Of a DNA stretch of 14,441 nucleotides, positions 1 through 6,300 are shown one piece after another. The DNA lies in contig UQNI01000050.1 of NCBI GenBank assembly GCA_900542375.1, positions 1-14,441 of the forward strand. The letters run 5' to 3'. The stretch's first letter is position 1. Every line of letters starts with the position of its first letter. Origin of the DNA: an uncultured Oscillospiraceae bacterium (GTDB taxonomy: Bacteria; Bacillota; Clostridia; Oscillospirales; Acutalibacteraceae). The translations under genes were made by a program, and so were the position numbers. The notes under the pieces are model-generated. The model was not told where the DNA came from, ran no database searches, and worked only from the letters and a program-made list of their open reading frames with translations.

Positions 1-7
1 CCATTTT

Positions 8-83
8 GCTGCTATGGCTCAGTAGGTAGAGCACGTCCTTGGTAAGGACGAGGTCACGCGTTCGAATCGCGTTAGCAGCTCCA
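8..83 (+). tRNA. tRNA-Thr (anticodon GGT)
   Basis: A complete cloverleaf can be drawn. The 7-bp acceptor stem GCTGCTA/TAGCAGC (8-14 with 73-79) is perfect. The D stem is GCTC/GAGC. The anticodon stem CGTCC/GGACG (34-38 with 46-50) encloses loop TTGGTAA, so the anticodon is GGT (41-43), which reads ACC and ACU threonine codons. The T stem ACGCG/CGCGT carries loop TTCGAAT. The discriminator base is T80, and the CCA end is encoded (81-83). The gene sits almost at the window edge, so its promoter and any upstream tRNA neighbours are not visible. Confidence 0.97.
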
Positions 84-90
84 GAGAGAT

Positions 91-124
91 AAAACGGTAA
101 CGAGAGTTACCGTTTTATTTTTTT
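91..124 (+). terminator. Rho-independent terminator after tRNA-Thr
   Basis: An 11-bp perfect stem, AAAACGGTAAC with GTTACCGTTTT, closes a GAGA tetraloop and is followed by ATTTTTTT. It begins 8 bases after the tRNA CCA end, so it should end the tRNA transcript. Confidence 0.93.
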
Positions 125-131
125 GCATAAT

Positions 132-165
132 AAAAAAGGCTTGAATTTATTTCAAGCCTTTTTTT
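132..165 (-). terminator. Terminator of the surface protein gene (bidirectional)
   Basis: The stem GGCTTGAA/TTCAAGCC (138-145 with 151-158) has a 5-base A/T loop. An A-run lies on its left and a T-run on its right, so it can work in both directions. It lies about 60 bp past the stop codon of the leftward surface protein gene and is its natural terminator; read rightward it backs up the tRNA terminator. Confidence 0.88.
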
Positions 166-221
166 ATTATCATAGATTTAAGAGAAAAAATTATCAAGTA
201 AGAACATATTTGGCTAACACA

Positions 222-2174
222 TTAGTCTTGTGTTTTACGTTTTTTAATAACAACAAAACCTGTAATTGCAGCGCTTGCAGCTGTAACCGCAGCAATACTA
301 ATCATCAGATTTGTATTATCTCCGGTTTGTGGAGAGTCCATATCGTTACCAATATTTGTACCGCTGTTTGTACCGTTATCATGGTCGATATTCAGTTGTG
401 TTTTGGTTAACACATAATCAGAGCAGTGTGTAATGGATACTTCAACATAACCATTTTCGTCTACCACATAACCGTCGCCCATTGCCTGCATTACGTTTAG
501 TTCCGGATTATAGTAGTAGAAGTAGGCTGTTTCGCCCGGTTGGAAACTTGCGCTTACATCTACTTTTACAGTCGCTTTCGCAGGTAGATTGCCTTCATGA
601 GCAAAAGAAAGAACAGTACCTTGGTTACCGCCTAAAGCTTCCTTAATTGCTTGATTATCTTCGGAAGAGCTAACCGCCAAAGCTAAGTTTACATCAATTG
701 TGGTGTCTGTAATTTCGTTGCCGTCAAAAGTCCATGAATAAAGATTTTTTCCATCAGAACCTGCAACATGAATGGTAAATGTTTTACCGGAAGCTTTTAC
801 TTGTTCAAATACAGCTTTCTCCAGTTTAATTTGTGCCATTTTAACATTTGCATTGTGAATCGCTTCATCGGGAATGGTTACGTCCAAGGAAATATTGGAA
901 GTTGTGCTGTTTGCAATGGTTTGTACCAAAGCGGTTGTTGGAAGATGAACGGAAATGGTAACAGGATTTTCTGCAGTTGCATTGTTGAGCGCATCTTGAG
1001 AAACTTCAACAGGAGCACTAACGGATGTAGTATCTCCAACTACAGTTTCATCGGATAGCTCCGGTGTAGGAGCAACAATATCGCTGCTTGGAGGAGTGAC
1101 AACTTCCTCATTTTCAACGGTAATAACACAGGTAGCGGTTTTACCGTTTGCTGTTTGTGCAGTAATAGTTGCTTGTCCTGGAGCGTGGGCTGTTACAAGG
1201 CCATCTTCGGATACAGTAGCCACTTGTTGATTATCTGCAGAGAAAGTCACTGTTTTGTTTGTTGCATTTTCCGGATTGACAGTTGCATGAAGCTGAACTG
1301 TTTCGCCGGATTTTAGTGTGACAGCAGTTTGATCTAAAGTTACTTCGGATACTTCTACATCAGCTGCTTGTGCAAGATAATAAAGATCTTGTTGTTTTTC
1401 ATTTCTGGTAGGCTCTGCAAGACCGGCCTCCTCATAACCTGCAATTGCATTTGTATATTGTGTTGGTTTATCAACACAAATAGCAGCAGGACCTTCTGCG
1501 TTGTAAGAACCGTCATCTGTATTGGCATAAGTCATTTTAGAACCTGCAGCAAATGTTAAAATAGGGTCTGTAGACTCTACACCAACACCGGAGTCTACAT
1601 TAATACCATACCATGAGCCTGCTGCAGTAGAAACGGACAAGTTGCCGGTTACTGTTACGCTGGAAGCATTTACAAGCATAGCGCCGCCATTTGTGAATAC
1701 GTTTGTAACAGAAACATTGTTTAAAGTAACATTTGGGCTGGTATAAATGTTGAGTGGGAATTTATTGCTTGTACCGCCAATAATGGACAAGTCGCTTAAA
1801 ACAACTGCATTGTCAGTATCAATTAATACTACGGCCGGGTTCGAGGAGGAAGAGAAATCTCCCACACCTGCAATAGAGTGACCGTTTCCATTTAGTGTAA
1901 TTCCTTTTGTAATGTAGGCACGTTGAGTAACAGTAATATTTTCATTTAATGTGATTGTGCTGCCTTCTTCAGCAGCTGCCAAAGCATCTTCAAGAGAGTC
2001 AAACTGAGCTGAACTTTCATCTTTTGTAACAGTTATAGATTTTTGTTCTGTTGGTTGGTTGGAACTGGTACCTGCATCCCCGGAATCAGTAGTTGCAGAA
2101 ACAATTGCAGTAGGAACTGCTACTGTAGCTAACATACATACGGATAAAAAGGTTGCCAATGCTTTTTTCTTCAT
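222..2174 (-). CDS. Secreted, sortase-anchored surface protein with Big_2 domain
   Basis: A 650-residue cell-surface protein. Residues 1-27 form a classical signal peptide (MKKK, hydrophobic core, likely cleavage after IVSA). Residues about 55-215 are rich in short repeated beta-strand patterns with Asn/Thr ladders, suggesting a right-handed beta-helix (pectate-lyase-like) fold. Residues about 276-353 match a bacterial Ig-like group 2 (Big_2) domain: VTLD near the start, then a GETVQL segment and a G-A-TITA strand. Residues 380-590 form a further beta-rich domain ending in an ITHCSDYVL segment, a type common in clostridial surface proteins. The C terminus is a wall-sorting signal: SPQTG at 614-618, a hydrophobic helix (about 622-643) and a KKRK tail. 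SPQTG deviates from LPXTG but fits the (S/P)PXTG class known for some clostridial sortases. AAGGAG lies 8 bases before the ATG. No sortase is in the window. The ligand or function is unknown. Confidence 0.9.
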   Translation of the reverse strand: MKKKALATFLSVCMLATVAVPTAIVSATTDSGDAGTSSNQPTEQKSITVTKDESSAQFDSLEDALAAAEEGSTITLNENITVTQRAYITKGITLNGNGHSIAGVGDFSSSSNPAVVLIDTDNAVVLSDLSIIGGTSNKFPLNIYTSPNVTLNNVSVTNVFTNGGAMLVNASSVTVTGNLSVSTAAGSWYGINVDSGVGVESTDPILTFAAGSKMTYANTDDGSYNAEGPAAICVDKPTQYTNAIAGYEEAGLAEPTRNEKQQDLYYLAQAADVEVSEVTLDQTAVTLKSGETVQLHATVNPENATNKTVTFSADNQQVATVSEDGLVTAHAPGQATITAQTANGKTATCVITVENEEVVTPPSSDIVAPTPELSDETVVGDTTSVSAPVEVSQDALNNATAENPVTISVHLPTTALVQTIANSTTSNISLDVTIPDEAIHNANVKMAQIKLEKAVFEQVKASGKTFTIHVAGSDGKNLYSWTFDGNEITDTTIDVNLALAVSSSEDNQAIKEALGGNQGTVLSFAHEGNLPAKATVKVDVSASFQPGETAYFYYYNPELNVMQAMGDGYVVDENGYVEVSITHCSDYVLTKTQLNIDHDNGTNSGTNIGNDMDSPQTGDNTNLMISIAAVTAASAAITGFVVIKKRKTQD

Positions 2175-2208
2175 GTTTTTAACTCCTTTTACACATTTGT
2201 TTTAAAAA

Positions 2209-2237
2209 ATTGTAATTTTGTCTACAATCTCATTATA
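2209..2237 (-). promoter_or_regulatory. Candidate -10 box and inverted repeat for the surface gene
   Basis: On the minus strand a perfect TATAAT (2232-2237) lies about 58 bases upstream of the surface gene start. No good -35 hexamer sits at 16-18 bp from it. Just downstream, where transcription would begin, is the inverted repeat ATTGTA-N8-TACAAT (2209-2228), which could be an operator. A weak -35 plus an operator-like repeat suggests regulated expression; this is inference. Confidence 0.42.
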
Positions 2238-2300
2238 CATAATTGCAACAAAAAATCTAGTATCAATATTTGGAATATCATTTTACATATTTAGATTGTG

Positions 2301-2405
2301 AATTTTTTGCACAAAATTTACCAATATATCGAAAAAATAAATTTGATAGGGAGATAGGGCGTATTTTTGCAGATATGATACATCGGGAGAAAGTACATTT
2401 TTGCA
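2301..2405. repeat. Three ATTTTTGCA-type repeats in the divergent region
   Basis: ATTTTT(T)GCA occurs at 2302-2311, 2363-2371 and 2397-2405, all in the same orientation. The first copy sits in a near-palindrome, AATTTTTTGCACAAAATT (2301-2318, 8 of 9 pairs). The second and third copies are 34 bp apart and share extra flanking similarity (GTA before and ATGA/ACAT after). They lie between the divergent surface protein and recombinase genes and could bind a regulator or the recombinase. No other gene-like content is visible in 2175-2570. Confidence 0.4.
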
Positions 2406-2507
2406 ATTTCGCGTATGAACACATTTAGGGGAAATGATAAACTGTGTCTAAATTTAAAAAGGAAGCTACTACAAATGGGCCAAATTCCCATAGAAGCTTA
2501 TATTTTA

Positions 2508-2524
2508 GTACACCAATAGTGTAC
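2508..2524. promoter_or_regulatory. Perfect palindrome GTACAC-N5-GTGTAC
   Basis: A 17-bp dyad with 6-bp perfect arms around CAATA lies 46 bp upstream of the recombinase ATG, close to where its promoter is expected (TATATT just upstream at 2499-2504). Its position suits an operator or a recombinase binding site. There is no second copy in the intergenic regions I read. Confidence 0.4.
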
Positions 2525-2570
2525 CGGCATAACATGACATATATTTGGACTGTTTAGGAGGTTTCATACT

Positions 2571-3188
2571 ATGGAATATGGATATGTGAGGGTATCCAGC
2601 AAGGATCAAAACATTGCCCGTCAAATGGCAGCAATGTACGAGGTAGGGATAGATGATAAACATATTTACATCGACAAATTTTCCGGAAAAGATTTTAAAA
2701 GACCGCATTATAAAAGGATGGTAAAAAAATTAAAAGCAGGGGATTTATTGTACATTAAATCGATTGACAGATTGGGAAGAAACTACGATGAAATTATTGA
2801 ACAATGGCGTTTTTTAACAAAAGTGAAAGATGTGGATATTAAGGTAATTGATTTTCCGTTGCTTGATACAAAAAGTCCTGTAAACGGTATTACAGGTAAA
2901 TTTATTGCAGATCTTGTTTTGCAGATTTTATCTTATGTTGCTCAGGTAGAAAGGGAAAATATCAGACAGCGTCAGGCGGAAGGCATTCGTGAAGCCAAGG
3001 CAAAGGGGGTTCGTTTTGGCAGACCCAGGTTAGCCATTCCGGAAGGATTTCCTGACGTATTACAGTTGTGGTTAGATGAACAAATTAGTCTGAGAGAGGC
3101 TTCCCGCAGAATGAATACCAATCACAATACCTTTTCTAGGTGGGCAAAAACATATTTGTATGAAGACAATTCCAATCAGGTTCGGTAA
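2571..3188 (+). CDS. Small serine recombinase (resolvase/invertase family)
   Basis: A 205-residue site-specific recombinase, the usual length for the resolvase/DNA-invertase subgroup. The N-terminal catalytic domain (about 1-140) has the nucleophile in YVRVSSKDQN (Ser9 or its neighbour Ser10, with Arg7). The SxDRLGR motif (64-70) supplies the catalytic arginines Arg67 and Arg70. A long E helix (about 105-140, ending in QVERENIRQRQAEGI) is the dimer/DNA arm. The C-terminal part (about 150-193) has the GRP linker and an HTH (SLREASRRMNTNHNTFSRW). AGGAGG (2556-2561) lies 9 bases before the ATG. The gene stands alone, divergent from the surface protein gene. Whether it inverts, resolves or moves DNA is not known: I see no transposase partner and no pair of long inverted repeats bounding a segment here. 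Confidence 0.9.
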   Translation: MEYGYVRVSSKDQNIARQMAAMYEVGIDDKHIYIDKFSGKDFKRPHYKRMVKKLKAGDLLYIKSIDRLGRNYDEIIEQWRFLTKVKDVDIKVIDFPLLDTKSPVNGITGKFIADLVLQILSYVAQVERENIRQRQAEGIREAKAKGVRFGRPRLAIPEGFPDVLQLWLDEQISLREASRRMNTNHNTFSRWAKTYLYEDNSNQVR

Positions 3189-3282
3189 TTTTAAAGTGCA
3201 TTATCATCAGGTCCAATCCACTATATTAGTTATATTTGAATATATCAATTAAAACATTTTCTTTGAACAGAGAATAAAGACG

Positions 3283-3406
3283 CATAAATCAAAGATTTTG
3301 ATTTAGACTGAGCTTTTAGATGGCTTAGTGATAGACAAGAAGTCAGCCGCTTTATTTGAAATTTTTCATCACGTCTAGACTTATGATTTATGTACTAAGG
3401 AGCCAT
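3283..3406 (+). ncRNA. Possible structured RNA between recombinase and TetR operon
   Basis: This stretch has no convincing ORF but unusual pairing potential. TAAATCAAA/TTTGATTTA (3285-3293 with 3297-3305) forms a perfect 9-bp hairpin. The overlapping CATAAATCA (3283-3291) can instead pair perfectly with TGATTTATG (3384-3392). ATGGCTTAGT (3320-3329) pairs with ACTAAGGAGCCAT (3394-3406) apart from a 3-base bulge. The pairings compete, as in a switching RNA. An orphan terminator lies 166 bases further on. No promoter is certain and I match it to no known RNA family, so it could be leftover DNA with chance dyads. Confidence 0.27.
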
Positions 3407-3571
3407 GCATTTCTTTGGTTGTTTGTTCCAAAATATTTTTAGATAGATAAAAGAGAAAGAATTATATCGTCTATTTTCTTAAAAGTATATAGTATCGAAA
3501 CACTAATACTACAATTGAAATTCATGGCACAATAAATGTAAGTTTCACCGTGAAAAATAATCTTGAATGAT

Positions 3572-3606
3572 AAAAACTCAGGAGACTGAAAATCTCCTGA
3601 GTTTTT
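3572..3606 (+). terminator. Strong orphan terminator
   Basis: A 14-bp perfect stem, AAAAACTCAGGAGA with TCTCCTGAGTTTTT, closes a 7-base loop and ends in a T5 run. It is 384 bp past the recombinase stop codon, unusually far, so it ends either a long recombinase 3' UTR or a separate transcript from 3189-3571. The flanking A-run makes it potentially bidirectional. Confidence 0.85.
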
Positions 3607-3940
3607 GCTTTAGAATCACAATAATTTAATAAGATTAGCTGTTATTACAAATATAAGGGAAAATAATGAAATTTTTAGGTTAAGCAATACTTGTTACCTA
3701 AGTATGAAATATGTGAAATTAAGGAATGCGGGGACCATCATAATAGAGAAAAACAAAATCTTTTTATTAAGTTGACCATCAATTACAGCTAATACATATT
3801 ATATTTATTTGATTCTGGTGTAAAGCTTTATATTTTACCAGGATGTGAAAGAATTCATTTTTGTTCTATCATGATTTATAAAAAGTATAACATAGTAAAT
3901 GAGAGTGTGGTGAACACAAATACAGAGAGTGTTAACCAAA
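3607..3940. other. Gene-free region upstream of the TetR operon
   Basis: This A/T-rich stretch has no ORF with a plausible ribosome binding site on either strand. Weak dyads are visible: TTAGGT-N15-ACCTAA (3675-3701) and CTGGT/ACCAG (3815-3819 with 3837-3841). GACCATCA occurs twice, about 40 bp apart, near 3733 and 3773. A TATAAC box (3886-3891) with TTGTTC at a 19-bp spacing is a weak alternative promoter for the operon. I see no recognisable riboswitch or mobile-element end. Confidence 0.4.
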
Positions 3941-4003
3941 AGTGACTGAAATTTTTCACTAAGGCAAAAATGAATTGATTTTATATTTGATGAATGTTAG
4001 ATT
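3941..4003 (+). promoter_or_regulatory. Candidate promoter and operator of the TetR/ABC operon
   Basis: TTGATT (3975-3980) and TAGATT (3998-4003) are spaced 17 bp apart and resemble -35 and -10 boxes, 35 bp before the preferred tetR start. Immediately upstream, AGTGA-N10-TCACT (3941-3960) is a 20-bp dyad of the size TetR dimers bind. Autoregulation through it is an inference from gene order. Confidence 0.33.
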
Positions 4004-4037
4004 GATGTTAAAGATTTACAAACGAGGCGAGAAATAT

Positions 4038-4595
4038 ATGAAGAAACAACAGCAGACAAGAGTACGGTTAAAAGCATCTGTAAAAGAGATGTTAAAACAA
4101 AATCCGATGCGGGCAATTAATATTAAATCTATTTCAGCAGCCTCTCACATATCGAGAACATCTTTTTATGCAAACTTTGAAAATATGGATGACTTAATTT
4201 ATGAGCTTCATGATGATTTTATAAGCGGAATTGGCGACATTTATAAAAAAGATTTGCGTGCTGCCTGTCATCCTGTCTCTCAAAGTACATTAATGGCAGT
4301 GTCGGAATACATACACAGCAACCAGTCTCTTATTCAGTTTTTGCTCCATCAAGAAGGAGTGGATTTATTCATGAAAAGAACTTATTTGCGCAATATAAAA
4401 TTTATAACGCAATTTTTTAAATTAAATGGTATAGATATTTCTCAGCAGAAGAAACCTCAATTGAAAATTATTATCATTGGCTGTGTACATTCCATTTATC
4501 AAGATTTACCTGAGTGTAAAACAGAAGATATTTATATAACATTAAAAAATGCTTATAGTCTGTTTTTTGATTTCATTTTGGATAGAGCTTCGTAA
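4038..4595 (+). CDS. TetR/AcrR-family transcriptional regulator
   Basis: A 185-residue one-component regulator. The N-terminal HTH (about residues 8-50) shows the TetR pattern: basic start, then INIKSISAASHISRTSFYANF followed by MDDLIYEL. The C-terminal helical region (60-185) is the ligand/dimer domain and is too divergent to name a ligand. The frame is open back to an ATG at 3975, but that leader is unlike the family and lies in the likely promoter. The ATG at 4038 has GAGG (4024-4027) 10 bases upstream and gives a normal TetR N terminus, so I chose it. It is the first gene of the importer operon, with the first ATPase gene starting 33 bp later, so it probably controls this transporter and responds to its substrate or a related effector. 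Confidence 0.88.
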   Translation: MKKQQQTRVRLKASVKEMLKQNPMRAINIKSISAASHISRTSFYANFENMDDLIYELHDDFISGIGDIYKKDLRAACHPVSQSTLMAVSEYIHSNQSLIQFLLHQEGVDLFMKRTYLRNIKFITQFFKLNGIDISQQKKPQLKIIIIGCVHSIYQDLPECKTEDIYITLKNAYSLFFDFILDRAS

Positions 4596-4628
4596 CATAA
4601 AAATATAGTATGACTGTTGAGAGTTGAG

Positions 4629-5555
4629 ATGGAGAAACATATTCTGGAATTAAAAAATGTATTTGTAACCGCGGAAACAAAAAGTGGTTCATCTACCATT
4701 ATTCAAGATATTTGTTTTACGGCGGATAAGGGTGATCGTTTGGCCATTGTTGGAGAAAGCGGATGCGGTAAAACAATGACGGCAATGGCTATTTTTGGTT
4801 TGCTGCCAGGTAACTGTCACGCAGCAGGAAAAATTTACTTAAATGGCAAAAATCTTTTGGAGTTGAAGCCAAAAGAAATGAATGCATTCAGGGGGAAAGC
4901 GTTCGCATTTATCCCCCAAAACGGTTCAGAATTTTTGAATCCGGTATTAAAAATAAAATATCAAATGTTTGAAACATTCAAAGCGAATGGAATAAACAAA
5001 AAGCGGGACATGCTTGCAAAAGCAACTGATTTATTATATCAAGTTGGTTTTGAGAATCCTGAAACAATATTAAATAAATATTCGTTTCAGTTATCAGGTG
5101 GTATGGCACAGCGCGTCATTTTAGCAATTGGGCTATCGTCATCGCCTCAATTGGTAATTGCAGATGAACCAACTAGGGGAGTGGACGAAAAAAATGCGCT
5201 GCTATTTCTAAACCGATTAGATGAATCGTTTCAAAATAGTGCGGTCATTCTAATCACACATAGCATTGATATTGCAGAGCGCTGTAATAAAATAGCTGTG
5301 ATGTATGCAGGCATGATTATGGAATACGGAGATGCAAAAGAAATATTGCAGCAGCCTGTTCATCCCTATACCCAAAGTTTGATACATGCGTTGCCGGAAA
5401 ATGGTTTTGAGATTTATCAAAATCCGGATGGAATACAGTCAGAAACAGGATGCCCTTTCTATGCTCAATGCCCAAAAGCGAAAACTATTTGTGCTGAGCA
5501 GATTCCTCAACTGCATCAGATTGGTACGGTTTGGAGGAGGTGCTTTTTTGTCTGA
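4629..5555 (+). CDS. ABC importer ATPase 1 (OppD/DppD/NikD type)
   Basis: A 308-residue cytoplasmic ATPase of a peptide/nickel-class importer. Visible motifs are Walker A GESGCGKT (42-49), Q-loop FIPQ (Gln97), ABC signature LSGGM (155-159), Walker B LVIADE (175-180) and H-loop His211. The C-terminal extension (HPYTQSL, then Cys275, Cys281, Cys288, Cys305) is the oligopeptide/dipeptide-type domain typical of the D subunit, whose cysteines can hold an Fe-S cluster in relatives. The frame is open to a TTG at 4617; I prefer the ATG at 4629 because the family N terminus then begins normally. Its ribosome binding site is weak (GAGAG/TTGAG), so the start is not certain. It pairs with the next gene, which overlaps it by 8 bp, as the nucleotide-binding heterodimer. 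Confidence 0.9.
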   Translation: MEKHILELKNVFVTAETKSGSSTIIQDICFTADKGDRLAIVGESGCGKTMTAMAIFGLLPGNCHAAGKIYLNGKNLLELKPKEMNAFRGKAFAFIPQNGSEFLNPVLKIKYQMFETFKANGINKKRDMLAKATDLLYQVGFENPETILNKYSFQLSGGMAQRVILAIGLSSSPQLVIADEPTRGVDEKNALLFLNRLDESFQNSAVILITHSIDIAERCNKIAVMYAGMIMEYGDAKEILQQPVHPYTQSLIHALPENGFEIYQNPDGIQSETGCPFYAQCPKAKTICAEQIPQLHQIGTVWRRCFFV

Positions 5556-6255
5556 TGTTTTTTTTCGAGCAGAACACTTAAAAATGCAGTTTTATGCAGG
5601 AAACAAACGAAAGCAGATGGTATTGGATGATGCTTCTTTCACGGTAGAGCAAGGGGAAGCGGTCGGAATTGTAGGACCAAGTGGTGCCGGAAAATCTACC
5701 ATAGCCAGAATTATTTGCGGGTTGATACGTCCTGAATACGGAGATATTTATTTTAAGGGGACGCACATCGTTGGGGCTGAAAAAACATTTCAAAAAGAAT
5801 TTCGTACGCAAATTCAGCTGATTCCCCAGCAGCCATATCTGTCGCTTGATCCCAAACAAAAGGTTGGAAGCAGCATTATGGAACCTTTATTTGTACATAA
5901 ATTGGTTAAACAGAAAAAACAGGCTCAAACATGCGCTTATCAATTATTGCATTCTGTCAGATTAGAGCGTGATATCTTTACGCGTTATCCCGGTCAAATA
6001 TCAGGGGGACAAGCGCAACGTGTTGTAATTGCAAGAGCATTGGCAGTATCACCCGAGCTGATTATTGCAGATGAATCCACATCTATGCTAGATGTTTCCG
6101 CACAGGCACAAGTGATACAAATTTATAAAAGATTGATAAAAGAACAAAATGTTAGCTTTATTTTTATATCGCATAATCTTCCTTTGGTAAAAGCATTTTG
6201 CAGTAAAGTTTATGGTTTGCAAAATGGCATGCTCAGTTTAATGAAAGGTACGTAA
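5548..6255 (+). CDS. ABC importer ATPase 2 (OppF/DppF/NikE type)
   Basis: A 235-residue second ATPase. Motifs are Walker A GPSGAGKS (43-50), Q-loop LIPQ (91-94), signature ISGGQ (151-155), Walker B LIIADE (171-176) followed by STSMLD where many relatives have PTSALD, and H-loop His209. It lacks the long C-terminal extension seen in ATPase 1, so it is a short NikE-like form. The frame runs far upstream inside the previous gene. I chose TTG at 5548 because GGAGGAGG (5533-5540) lies 7 bases before it and the protein then starts in register with the family (SDVFFRAEHLK). The 8-bp overlap with ATPase 1 suggests translational coupling and equal production of both subunits. Confidence 0.9.
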   Translation: MSDVFFRAEHLKMQFYAGNKRKQMVLDDASFTVEQGEAVGIVGPSGAGKSTIARIICGLIRPEYGDIYFKGTHIVGAEKTFQKEFRTQIQLIPQQPYLSLDPKQKVGSSIMEPLFVHKLVKQKKQAQTCAYQLLHSVRLERDIFTRYPGQISGGQAQRVVIARALAVSPELIIADESTSMLDVSAQAQVIQIYKRLIKEQNVSFIFISHNLPLVKAFCSKVYGLQNGMLSLMKGT

Positions 6256-6265
6256 ACACTTTACG
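6251..6265 (+). repeat. Small hairpin at the end of ATPase 2
   Basis: CGTAAA-CAC-TTTACG is a perfect 6-bp stem with a 3-base loop that covers the ATPase 2 stop codon. No T-run follows, so it is not a terminator. It may influence mRNA stability or coupling before the binding protein gene. Confidence 0.4.
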
Positions 6266-6300
6266 TGATTTACATAAAATTTTAGTTTGGAGGAGTAAAG

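Noticed and set aside
123..1559. Several plus-strand open frames opposite the surface protein gene
   Set aside because: They are Cys/Asn-rich, family-less translations antisense to a well-supported gene, and lack ribosome binding sites.
2219..2450. TGTCTA at 2219-2224 and 2445-2450 as Tn3-type res half-sites
   Set aside because: Six-base matches without the expected paired 12-bp arms are likely by chance.
2175..2570. A clear invertible promoter bounded by inverted repeats
   Set aside because: No pair of inverted repeats longer than about 6 bp flanks the promoter; only short dyads and direct repeats were found.
3975..4037. Upstream extension of the TetR protein to ATG 3975
   Set aside because: The extra 21 residues do not fit the family, overlap the candidate promoter and lack a ribosome binding site; ATG 4038 is better.
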